A stretch of 23,951 bases of DNA from a virus. Below the pieces are notes generated by a model. That model saw only the letters and a list, made by a program, of their open reading frames with translations. It was not told where the DNA came from and did no database searches. The stretch is taken from the IMG/VR virus record IMGVR_UViG_3300020395_000105, positions 1 to 23,951 of that record; one strand, 5' to 3'. Shown one piece after another: positions 6,957 to 13,832 of the stretch (the first letter of the stretch is position 1; the number at the start of each line of letters is the position of its first letter). Made by a program: the position numbers and the translations under genes.

Positions 6957-7803
6957 AAAGTAATGCCTCAAGTGGATTTGGTGGTTGTATATCGTAGTTT
7001 GATATCAGCAGTTCTTGCTTCTTATTATTAGCACGATGCTGCATACCATACGTTAGTGTAAAATATTTCTGGTTATAGTTACTATATAATTTTTCTATCT
7101 CATCGTCAACGTTGTATGTAATCATCCATCTGTATGAACATACACTACAGTCATCATAGAATCTCTGGTGATCAAAATTCTTATGAAGATCTGCTTTGGT
7201 ACCATATAAAAACGATTTGATTTTGTATGGTGGATCTAAGAACACAAATGGATTAGGATGCTGATCGTTATCAAGTTCATCTACCATCAACTCTTTGTAA
7301 TCTAAGTTGGTAATAGTCCAGTTCTTTATAATATCTGGATACTTTCTAAGATTACCTGCACCTCTAAGAGAAAAGTTCTGATTAGATGCTGATTCAGAGA
7401 ACGCAGAGTTCTCAGTTAAGCCAGAATAAGAACACTTATTAAGAACCCAAAATAAAACAGCTTGATCAAAAGAGTCTTTGTGCTGTATGGAGTCCTTTGA
7501 TTCATTAAATAAAGACTTTGCTGAGATTGGGTCAGGATGATCCTTTTTGATAGCGATGCAAGCATCTGATAAGTCTTTTCCATCTGATTGTAATACTCTC
7601 CAAAAATTATAAAGGTAATCATATTTGTCGTTCACCCATACTGGTACGTCAGGGTGTAACTGACTATAGTATAGTGCCATGGAAGCACCACCTATGAAAG
7701 GTTCTCTGTACTCCTCAATTTGAGGAGGAAACCATTTATATAACTGTGCTGCTGCCCTTGATTTACCACCAGGATAGCGTAGTGGTGTCTTCAGTAGTTT
7801 CAT
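6943..7803 (-). CDS. DNA adenine-N6 methyltransferase, Dam type
   Basis: The 286-residue protein shows the alpha-class order of N6-adenine methylases: N-terminal SAM-binding motif PLRYPGGKSR (residues 7-16), EPFIGGASMALYY (34-46), VNDKYDYLYNF (57-67), and the catalytic DPPY at 190-193. T4 Dam is 259 residues. It probably methylates adenine in a short site such as GATC, protecting phage DNA or altering host methylation; the site cannot be read from sequence. The start overlaps the upstream oxygenase stop as ATGA. Its position inside the clamp-loader operon is not that of T4. Confidence 0.92.
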   Translation of the reverse strand: MKLLKTPLRYPGGKSRAAAQLYKWFPPQIEEYREPFIGGASMALYYSQLHPDVPVWVNDKYDYLYNFWRVLQSDGKDLSDACIAIKKDHPDPISAKSLFNESKDSIQHKDSFDQAVLFWVLNKCSYSGLTENSAFSESASNQNFSLRGAGNLRKYPDIIKNWTITNLDYKELMVDELDNDQHPNPFVFLDPPYKIKSFLYGTKADLHKNFDHQRFYDDCSVCSYRWMITYNVDDEIEKLYSNYNQKYFTLTYGMQHRANNKKQELLISNYDIQPPNPLEALLYGRV

Positions 7804-8417
7804 AATACATGCATTTGTGCCATAGGTATACCCTGTGGCCCTGCGTTCACTCTACCATGGGGCAAAGTGTTAAATGACATGGTGTAACGATCAACACCTA
7901 GTGGATTAGGATTACTAAAGTGACGTAACCAACCAGGAAATACTAATAGTTTACCACGTTCTGCCTTAAAGTTTTCCATAGGACCATCAAAATTATCACG
8001 AATAATTTCGAGTGTATCGAGGTTCCTTATATCTACTGGGTCTTGGAAAACAGTGTCCGAACCTTCTGTAAAATAGAAGACCCCAGAGAGATAGCTATAA
8101 GGGTGGCGATGCAAAGGATGACCAGCCCCTGATCCAGAGGGTGCGAAGTTTGCCCATGCGAGGGAGATTCTGAGTTCATCGACTTGGAGGTAGAGTTCTG
8201 ATCTGATGTCATCTATAGCATCTAAAAAGAAATTAATTAAGGGTTGCATCTCTGGATCTTTATGTATGTCACCCTTACTGGTGCGAACACCTGCAGGATA
8301 ATTATACATTTGGAATTCCAAAGTCTTTATATAATTAAGTGCTTGATCTATCGCTTGATCATCATCTAAACGATACTCATACACTCTAGTAGGAAATATG
8401 TCATGGTGTGTCTTCAT
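7800..8417 (-). CDS. 2-oxoglutarate/Fe(II)-dependent oxygenase-like protein
   Basis: The 205-residue protein resembles the putative 2OG-Fe(II) oxygenase family often found in T4-like cyanophages (TIGR02466-like). A conserved core reads ISLAWANFAPSGSGAGHPLH, then HRHPYSYLSGVFYF and a DTVFQDP strand. A second core reads LLVFPGWLRHFSNPN with RYTMSFN after it. The histidines around residues 98-105 and the histidine in WLRHFS are the likely iron ligands, and the arginine of RYTMSFN the likely 2OG contact. The substrate is unknown. It overlaps the 42-aa ORF upstream by 17 nt and the methylase downstream as ATGA. Confidence 0.85.
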   Translation of the reverse strand: MKTHHDIFPTRVYEYRLDDDQAIDQALNYIKTLEFQMYNYPAGVRTSKGDIHKDPEMQPLINFFLDAIDDIRSELYLQVDELRISLAWANFAPSGSGAGHPLHRHPYSYLSGVFYFTEGSDTVFQDPVDIRNLDTLEIIRDNFDGPMENFKAERGKLLVFPGWLRHFSNPNPLGVDRYTMSFNTLPHGRVNAGPQGIPMAQMHVL

Positions 8418-8529
8418 TTAATTTCTCCACTAACTCATCACAACATCGAAAGATGTTTTTATAGTTTTGTTCTTTACCTCGATATACTTTAAAGTATTTC
8501 ATGAGGATAGGTAGGATGTCTTCTTTCAT
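8401..8529 (-). CDS. 42-aa ORF coupled to gp44 and the oxygenase
   Basis: A leftward frame from the ATG at 8529 encodes 42 residues: MKEDILPILMKYFKVYRG, then KEQNYKNIFRCCDELVEKLN and EDTP. Its ATG overlaps the gp44 stop as ATGA, and its 3' end overlaps the oxygenase start by 17 nt. The tight fit between two genes, helical composition and normal codon use support a real gene. The function is unknown. It has no membrane segment and one CC pair. Confidence 0.65.
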   Translation of the reverse strand: MKEDILPILMKYFKVYRGKEQNYKNIFRCCDELVEKLNEDTP

Positions 8530-9467
8530 TTAAACTCGCAACGCATCATTAACTCTGTGAGAAATGCCACAAGATTAATTTCCTGATCCATGACAAAGGT
8601 TGCTTTGTACTGATACTCACCAATAACTAGCACTGCTTCGGGAATAGATTTGGGAAGAAGATATGTATAAAGGTTATCATAGATCTTACGCATGATAACT
8701 TGTGGTTCATTATCTATATTAGATGTGACCCACTTCTTCATCTTAGTAAACTCACGGTCTCTAAGATACCCTATAAGATCACTGACCTTAACATCACTAA
8801 CCTGTGCCAGAATACCTGTATCAATTTTACCTCTAGAAGCATACCTCTGCAACTCATTAAGAGTTCTTCTAAAGTCAGGAAAATGTTTTTGTATTACTTC
8901 TGCAACTACCTTGAGTTCGAACTCTATATTCTCTTGCTCAAGTATAGAATTAATTCTTTTAAGGAATGCACTTGCTAACTGTGCTTTCTCCTTACCTTTG
9001 ATATGAAAATCAACTACAGAACACCTAGAATGTAGAGGTTCTATGATCTTATTTTTATAATTACATGTGAAGATGAACCGACAGTTCTTTTGGAACTCCT
9101 CAATCGACGCACGGAGTAAGAGTTGTACGTCTGGGGTCGTATTATCTGCCTCATCCACAATGATAATCTTGTGACTAGACCCAGATGTAAGAGAAACAGT
9201 ACTAGCAAAGGTCTTTGCCTTATTGCGTACAGTGTCCAAGAATCTACCTTCATCAGACCCATTAATGACATAGAAATCTGCTCCTAATTCTCTACATAAT
9301 GCCTTAGCAATAGTAGTTTTACCGATCCCTGCAGGACCTGACAACAATAGATTAGGGATCTCACCCTGCTCTAAGAATCCTTTAAACATTGCCTTGGATT
9401 CATCAGGCAAGATGCAATCATCCACCTTTTCGGGTCGATATTTCTCGACCCATAAAAAATCATTCAT
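8526..9467 (-). CDS. 44: Clamp loader large subunit gp44 (AAA+ ATPase)
   Basis: The 313-residue protein has WVEKYRP at residues 6-12, as in RFC/gp44 proteins. It has Walker A GPAGIGKT (44-51), Walker B IIIVDEAD (101-108), sensor-like FIFTCNYKN (131-139) and the SRC arginine-finger motif LHSRCS (145-150). T4 gp44 is 319 residues. Four copies with one gp62 use ATP to open the gp45 clamp and place it on primer-template DNA. The downstream order gp62, RegA is T4-like, but gp44 and gp62 are separated by about 1.6 kb holding a small ORF, an oxygenase and a Dam methylase. Confidence 0.96.
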   Translation of the reverse strand: MNDFLWVEKYRPEKVDDCILPDESKAMFKGFLEQGEIPNLLLSGPAGIGKTTIAKALCRELGADFYVINGSDEGRFLDTVRNKAKTFASTVSLTSGSSHKIIIVDEADNTTPDVQLLLRASIEEFQKNCRFIFTCNYKNKIIEPLHSRCSVVDFHIKGKEKAQLASAFLKRINSILEQENIEFELKVVAEVIQKHFPDFRRTLNELQRYASRGKIDTGILAQVSDVKVSDLIGYLRDREFTKMKKWVTSNIDNEPQVIMRKIYDNLYTYLLPKSIPEAVLVIGEYQYKATFVMDQEINLVAFLTELMMRCEFK

Positions 9468-9474
9468 AATAAAA

Positions 9475-9975
9475 TTAAACCCATGAAGGTTTACGATCAG
9501 GTTTCCTCAGGTAATTATCGCATACCCAAGGTTTAGATGCAATATACTGTTTGTATGCATCAAATGTTGTAATAGATGTATCATACTTCCACTGGTCAGG
9601 CATAGCACGAGTCCATTCAGTAGGATCTGTGTCCTGAGGAGGGAAGATCTGAGTACAATGTGCAATAGTTGATTGACAACTGTGTATCTTACCATACCTA
9701 TGAGTATATTCATAGCATAGAGCAAGACCGTGTAATATTAACCATGTATAGTGATCTTGTGCCCAGATAGTACATGGGTGGTTACGAAACGCACCCTTAT
9801 CTGTAGCATAAAAACCACCAGATTTCTTAGGTAACCTACCAAAACCATGACCCCACTTCTCAGACCCCACAATAGATAACATTTGGCATGTTTCTAGTGG
9901 CATCTTGACGATGTGTTTGTCAGGTAGTGCCTGTGCTGAAGCAACAGGATCAGGGGAGGTTACAAAGATGTTCAT
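9475..9975 (-). CDS. Conserved phage protein, possible pyrimidine-dimer glycosylase-like
   Basis: This 166-residue protein begins MNIFVTSPDPVASAQALPDKHIVKMPLETCQML and contains GAFRNHPCTIWAQ and YTHRYGKIHSC. These are hallmarks of a protein widespread in T4-like cyanophages and other marine phages. Such proteins are sometimes annotated as pyrimidine-dimer DNA glycosylases, but I see only weak resemblance to T4 DenV and leave the function open. Conserved His, Lys and Cys residues suggest an enzyme. Its 3' end lies 7 nt before the gp44 start, so they are in one operon. Confidence 0.8.
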   Translation of the reverse strand: MNIFVTSPDPVASAQALPDKHIVKMPLETCQMLSIVGSEKWGHGFGRLPKKSGGFYATDKGAFRNHPCTIWAQDHYTWLILHGLALCYEYTHRYGKIHSCQSTIAHCTQIFPPQDTDPTEWTRAMPDQWKYDTSITTFDAYKQYIASKPWVCDNYLRKPDRKPSWV

Positions 9976-9984
9976 AGTTTTATT

Positions 9985-10191
9985 CTACCATTGTTTTGGA
10001 TGTGTGACAACATCCCCATGGTCTATATCAACATGACCTTCTACAATTTTTACCTTGTAAACGATCTGTGATTGTTTTTTAGCAAACTTAAGATCAATCC
10101 ATTTCTTGCCCCAGTAGAGACCAAAAAGGCAGATGCAAAATGGTATTGCTTCTGCCCATCCAATGTTGTTCCAAGCGTCAACTGGATTCAT
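9985..10191 (-). CDS. Small single-span membrane protein
   Basis: The 68 residues contain one hydrophobic span (about residues 10-28; AEAIPFCICLFGLYWG) followed by a basic stop-transfer (KKWIDLKFAKKQ) and a soluble tail (VYKVKIVEGHVDIDHGDVVT). The start overlaps the stop of the methylase as ATGA, and it ends 9 nt before the next gene. This supports an operonic small gene. No function can be assigned. Confidence 0.7.
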   Translation of the reverse strand: MNPVDAWNNIGWAEAIPFCICLFGLYWGKKWIDLKFAKKQSQIVYKVKIVEGHVDIDHGDVVTHPKQW

Positions 10192-11093
10192 TTTACATAC
10201 TCCTTGTGTAATTCACACCCAATGTAATGTCTATTGAGTGATTTGGCAACCCTTGCAGTAGTTCCTGATCCCATAAATGGATCAAGAATTATATCACCCT
10301 CTTTACTACCTGCCTTAATGCAAGGTTCGATTAAGTCAGGAGGGTATACAGCGAAGTGAGTCTTCATCTTACTAGGTTTGTTAGTAACAGACCACACACT
10401 ACGCTTATTCTTCTTAGGATAACTCTTAGTCAATCCAGTATGAGGGTTAAGACCAGTACCAGGATTGTGATACTTACCACTCTTCCTGTTTCTAGTACCC
10501 CAATCCTTAGCAGGTTCTTTGATTGCTTCATTATCATAGAAATACTTCTTATTCTTACTGAGTAAGAAAATATATTCATGTGATTTTGTGCAACGATCCC
10601 TTACTGATTCTGGCATGGGGTTTGGTTTGTGCCATATAATGTCTTGACGTAGATACCACCCATCAGCACGGAGAGCAAACGCAAGCATCCAAGGAATACC
10701 GATGAGATCTTTTTCTTTGAGTCCATCTATCTTGTTACCTCTTCTAGGGCAATTGGTTGGGTGGTCTTGATCGCTAGTAGCAAGTGTTTGTCTTGCTAAT
10801 GCTTGACCCTTACCAGGTCTATAGTTGTAATAACTATCACCTATGTTAACCCATAGTGTACCATCGTCAGTTAGAACATCTCTAACTGATCTGAATACTT
10901 CCACCAACTGTTGTATATATTCTTCTGGTGATTGTTCTTGACCTATCTGATTCTCTTCATCCCCATAATTTCTCAGTCCATAGTAAGGAGGTGAGGTTAC
11001 ACACATCCTTACTTTCTCATCGATTGTCTTGAGTGTATCTCGACAATCTCCAACTAACGTGACATCAATACTCACTATCTGGCTCCAATGCAA
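10188..11093 (-). CDS. DNA methyltransferase, beta class (N4-cytosine or N6-adenine)
   Basis: The 301-residue protein has catalytic motif IV TSPPYYGLRNYG near residues 33-44. The SAM-binding motif follows near the C-terminus as DPFMGSGTTARVA (about 272-284), then RHYIGCELHKEYV. Motif IV before motif I defines the beta class. SPPY fits N4-cytosine or N6-adenine methylation. Between them is a variable target-recognition region (about 95-240). The start at 11093 overlaps the gp45 3' end by 29 nt; a GTG at 11075 is an alternative. It differs in class from the Dam-type enzyme 2.4 kb away, so the phage may carry two methylation specificities. No cognate restriction gene is visible. Confidence 0.92.
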   Translation of the reverse strand: MHWSQIVSIDVTLVGDCRDTLKTIDEKVRMCVTSPPYYGLRNYGDEENQIGQEQSPEEYIQQLVEVFRSVRDVLTDDGTLWVNIGDSYYNYRPGKGQALARQTLATSDQDHPTNCPRRGNKIDGLKEKDLIGIPWMLAFALRADGWYLRQDIIWHKPNPMPESVRDRCTKSHEYIFLLSKNKKYFYDNEAIKEPAKDWGTRNRKSGKYHNPGTGLNPHTGLTKSYPKKNKRSVWSVTNKPSKMKTHFAVYPPDLIEPCIKAGSKEGDIILDPFMGSGTTARVAKSLNRHYIGCELHKEYVK

Positions 11094-11766
11094 TGAGGTA
11101 CTCTAATGATGAGACATTATCCTCTGCACTTTTGCTGATTATACCTGTGAACTTGGCAACCTTACACTGGAATATGTCTAACTTATATGCTGTACATAGT
11201 TTATTAGGTCTGATAACAGTTAGGTTCTCAATCTTAAGGCAGAAACAAAAATCCTTTTCGACAGAACCTAACTCTATCTCCAGTGAGTTTGACGCACTAT
11301 TACGCTTATCAGTTACGATAGCAGATAGTTTACCCTTATCACCTGTAAAGCATATGTCTGGCAACTGATAGGTAGATGCAATCCTCTGAATCTGATTAAG
11401 GTCAGATACATCTAACGTAGTTGACACAACTGGATCACCCATGTCCTGTATAGTCTCAGGAGGTTGTGTAACCATACGCTCTTCAGCATAGTAATACTTA
11501 ATAAGACTACGCTTAGATGTGATGTCTACACGTTGCTCTTGGAACTCAACATCCCCATTGTCCAACGTCTTAATACTGTTAATCAGGTTACCTAGATCAT
11601 AGATCGGTGCCTGTTTCTTAAAAGTAAACGCAGGAAAATCTGCAACAGCAAGTATGTTCTTGTTGTTTGAGATCGTGGAGACCTTGTTGCCTGGTTTAAA
11701 CACAATAGATGGATTGATCTCTCTAAAAGAAGTCAATACTTCCATCTCATAATCTGTAAATTTCAT
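11065..11766 (-). CDS. 45: DNA polymerase sliding clamp gp45
   Basis: The 233-residue protein is close to T4 gp45 (228). The N-terminal MKFTDYEMEVLTSFREINPSIVF and the repeated two-domain beta-alpha-beta pattern fit the trimeric clamp family. The NLINSIKTLD segment and TTLDVSDLNQIQRIASTYQLP match the clamp subdomain style. It tethers DNA polymerase gp43 to DNA, and in T4 it is also the mobile activator of late transcription with gp55 and gp33. The ATG at 11766 overlaps the upstream stop (TGATG) and is chosen over a TTG at 11769. Gene 45 is separated from gene 44 by a methylase, a small membrane gene and another ORF. Confidence 0.88.
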   Translation of the reverse strand: MKFTDYEMEVLTSFREINPSIVFKPGNKVSTISNNKNILAVADFPAFTFKKQAPIYDLGNLINSIKTLDNGDVEFQEQRVDITSKRSLIKYYYAEERMVTQPPETIQDMGDPVVSTTLDVSDLNQIQRIASTYQLPDICFTGDKGKLSAIVTDKRNSASNSLEIELGSVEKDFCFCLKIENLTVIRPNKLCTAYKLDIFQCKVAKFTGIISKSAEDNVSSLEYLIALEPDSEY

Positions 11767-12074
11767 CAATAGTTTAACTCCTGAGAGGGGATGTCGTTGA
11801 TTTGCTTGTCGTCAGGATAAGTTGTTCCTGAGAAGTAATATAATAGTATAGCATAGTGGATGATTTTTAGCACGTCCTGCTTATGCTGATTCTTTTTCTT
11901 GTAACGAGATGCATACTTAATGATATTGGATTGACAGAAGTGCTCTGCTGATCCTATTGCCTCAAGGAGGTCTAAAGTCTGCACATCTTTTTCCTCGTTA
12001 GAGTAATGAGATCGGTAGGTAGAAGAAATGTAATCTTGTACCACCTTGATCGTTTCGTCTTCTCTATACTTCAT
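11766..12074 (-). CDS. DUF3310-like small phage protein
   Basis: The 102 residues include DLLEAIGSAEHFCQSNIIKY, then ASRYKKKNQHKQDVLKIIHYAILLYY. This matches the pattern of DUF3310 proteins (aromatic, N/I-K-Y, R-Y-K-K-x-N, D-x-x-K-x-x-x-Y), which many phages encode. They are sometimes called nucleotide kinases without clear proof. It overlaps gp45 as TGATG downstream and the PKHD oxygenase by 4 nt upstream. The function is unknown; a role in nucleotide metabolism is speculative. Confidence 0.75.
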   Translation of the reverse strand: MKYREDETIKVVQDYISSTYRSHYSNEEKDVQTLDLLEAIGSAEHFCQSNIIKYASRYKKKNQHKQDVLKIIHYAILLYYFSGTTYPDDKQINDIPSQELNY

Positions 12075-12628
12075 TGTGAAAATCTTTCTAGTTGAGTGAG
12101 GTAAACATCGTCAGTAACCACATGCGAGAGAGCATCTCTTATGAATGGGTTCTGAACGTTGGACTGGTTCCACCAATGGACTACTTGTCTTGATCCCTTA
12201 GTGACTGGGTGTACTCTGTGTACTATACCAGTTGGGTAGGATACTGCCCACCCCATAGGTAACCTAGTATACACTGAGTAATCACCTAGTTTTAACTCCA
12301 ATTCACCACCCTCATAATCATCATTAAGAAATAGAGTAGTAGAGACATCGAGTCTCTTATCATCGAGGTTAGTGATCTCGTCTGAGTGCCAGTCATAACT
12401 ATCTCCTTCGAGATATTCTTTATAAGTATAACCTGATCTGTAATTGCTGCAAGTGATAATGTCATGATCACTTTCATCAACATAAGAATCAAGCACACCG
12501 TCCCTATGACTGAAACCCCTGATCTCTAAGCAAGATTTGAGGTGGTTCTTGACCACCTCAAAGTCACCTGCAAAGGATTTAATATGATTGATTTGTTTCG
12601 GATGGAGTATCCTGATCTTGTGCAGCAT
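12071..12628 (-). CDS. PKHD-type prolyl-4-hydroxylase-like 2OG-Fe(II) oxygenase
   Basis: The 185-residue protein has the iron-binding HxD of YDWHSDE near residues 76-82. DVSTTLFLNDDYEGGELEL follows, and then the distal histidine in GIVHRVHPVTKGSRQVVHWW with the 2OG-binding arginine in GSRQVV. This is the double-stranded beta-helix of P4H/PKHD oxygenases, common in T4-like cyanophages. The target may be protein or nucleic acid and is unknown. It overlaps the 3' end of the CobS-like gene by 50 nt if the first ATG is used. Confidence 0.92.
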   Translation of the reverse strand: MLHKIRILHPKQINHIKSFAGDFEVVKNHLKSCLEIRGFSHRDGVLDSYVDESDHDIITCSNYRSGYTYKEYLEGDSYDWHSDEITNLDDKRLDVSTTLFLNDDYEGGELELKLGDYSVYTRLPMGWAVSYPTGIVHRVHPVTKGSRQVVHWWNQSNVQNPFIRDALSHVVTDDVYLTQLERFSQ

Positions 12629-13754
12629 AAGGTGTGTCTGATAGGTCTACTTTAGCATCAATCTTGCTATAGAGTTCTAAGAATGACTCTTTAGTCTCAT
12701 CGTCAAAGCGGTTGAGACATACTTTAAGTGCCTTGATGCGATCCTTAAAGATAGCAAATGCACGAATTACATGAACCAGTCTACGAGTTGAGATAACTTC
12801 ATCCACTCCTCCTTCAGCGAAGGTCTTACGGATGATCTCTGCCCATGTAGTAAGATTCTCAGTGTACTCATCGTCACAGCAGTTTAATTCTGAACAATAG
12901 TTGTTGAGGATCTTCTTCTCATAACTTACATTAGGATACTCTTGCTCAAATGTCAAGGGGAATCTTTCTAAGAATGCTTCGTTCAGTACATTAGTACCAA
13001 CGAACCTACCGTCATCGGATCCTTTACCCTTAGTGTTAGCAGTTGCGATAACTGTGAACCCTGCTGCAGGTTTTACATACTTACCAATCTTTTTGAGGAA
13101 TACACCCTTCCCTTCGAGAATAGATTGTAAGCATAGGATCTTGTTAGAGGCGAGGTCAAGTTCATCGAGTAAGAGAACTGCTCCACGTTGGAGTGCTTCG
13201 ATGACAGGACCGTTGTGCCAGACAGTGCTACCGTCCACGAGACGAAAACCGCCAATAAGATCATCTTCATCTGTTTCTACTGTAATGTTTACACGAATAA
13301 GGTCTCTACCTAACTGAGCACATGCTTGCTCTACACCGAAGGTCTTACCATTACCTGATAAACCAGTGATGAATATAGGATAGAAGATCTTTGATTTTAC
13401 AACCTTCTTAAGGTCATTAAATGTACCGAATGGAACATAGTTTGGATCCTTATCAGGTACTAAGTCCTTACCTGCTAGGTATGCAGGATCAAATGAATCA
13501 ACAAGTGCAGTCTTTGGTTGTGTAGATTCTTTATAAGTCTTTTCTAATGCTTCTCTTACTGTGAATGTCCAGTTACCTTTACTTGTTTTCTGAACTAGGT
13601 TGGAACATGATCTAGTAAGTCTTGCATATATGCTAGGAGTCTTTACTCCGAAGTGTTGTGCTGCTTCCGAAACTCTCTTACTTGTAAAGTCACCCTTATC
13701 TGGGGATAGGAAGTTTAGCAGATCGTCATTGCTGAATGTTGATGTGAAAGGCAT
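12579..13754 (-). CDS. cobS: CobS-like AAA+ ATPase (MoxR/CobS family)
   Basis: The 391-residue protein has Walker A TGLSGNGKTF (130-139), Walker B LLLDELD (194-200), sensor I ATANT (237-241) and arginine-finger region FLERF (261-265). This matches CobS, the ATPase subunit of aerobic cobaltochelatase, a common T4-like cyanophage gene. Residues 10-75 form an N-terminal segment that looks like a winged-helix or other small domain (SEAAQHFGVKTPSIYARL). CobS acts with CobT to drive cobalt insertion into hydrogenobyrinate diamide, but cyanobacteria mostly use other cobalamin routes, so the phage substrate may differ. The adjacent upstream gene is a CobT-like partner. A sigma70-like promoter with a palindromic spacer lies directly upstream. 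Confidence 0.9.
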   Translation of the reverse strand: MPFTSTFSNDDLLNFLSPDKGDFTSKRVSEAAQHFGVKTPSIYARLTRSCSNLVQKTSKGNWTFTVREALEKTYKESTQPKTALVDSFDPAYLAGKDLVPDKDPNYVPFGTFNDLKKVVKSKIFYPIFITGLSGNGKTFGVEQACAQLGRDLIRVNITVETDEDDLIGGFRLVDGSTVWHNGPVIEALQRGAVLLLDELDLASNKILCLQSILEGKGVFLKKIGKYVKPAAGFTVIATANTKGKGSDDGRFVGTNVLNEAFLERFPLTFEQEYPNVSYEKKILNNYCSELNCCDDEYTENLTTWAEIIRKTFAEGGVDEVISTRRLVHVIRAFAIFKDRIKALKVCLNRFDDETKESFLELYSKIDAKVDLSDTPYAAQDQDTPSETNQSY

Positions 13755-13778
13755 TGGATGTTTGTTTCTTATATAATA

Positions 13779-13807
13779 ATGATATAGCCATATGGCTACG
13801 ATATCAA
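13779..13807 (-). promoter_or_regulatory. Sigma70-like promoter for cobS-like gene with palindromic spacer
   Basis: On the minus strand TTGATA (13807-13802) and TATCAT (13784-13779) are separated by exactly 17 bp; each hexamer matches consensus at 5 of 6 bases. The start would lie near 13771, about 18 nt before the ATG at 13754. Fourteen of the 17 spacer bases form the perfect palindrome TAGCCATATGGCTA (13785-13798), which could be an operator. As RNA the same palindrome could form a weak hairpin ending the upstream gene. The promoter has no experimental support. Confidence 0.5.
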
Positions 13808-13832
13808 GGGTTAGTGGACACTAATCTGAGTG

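Noticed and set aside
7416-7622. 68-aa ORF overlapping the Dam-type methylase
   Set aside because: It is fully inside the methylase, which has all expected motifs in its own frame; the overlapping frame has no support.
9041-9271. 76-aa ORF inside gp44
   Set aside because: It lies in another frame within gp44, whose Walker and SRC motifs are intact; a shadow.
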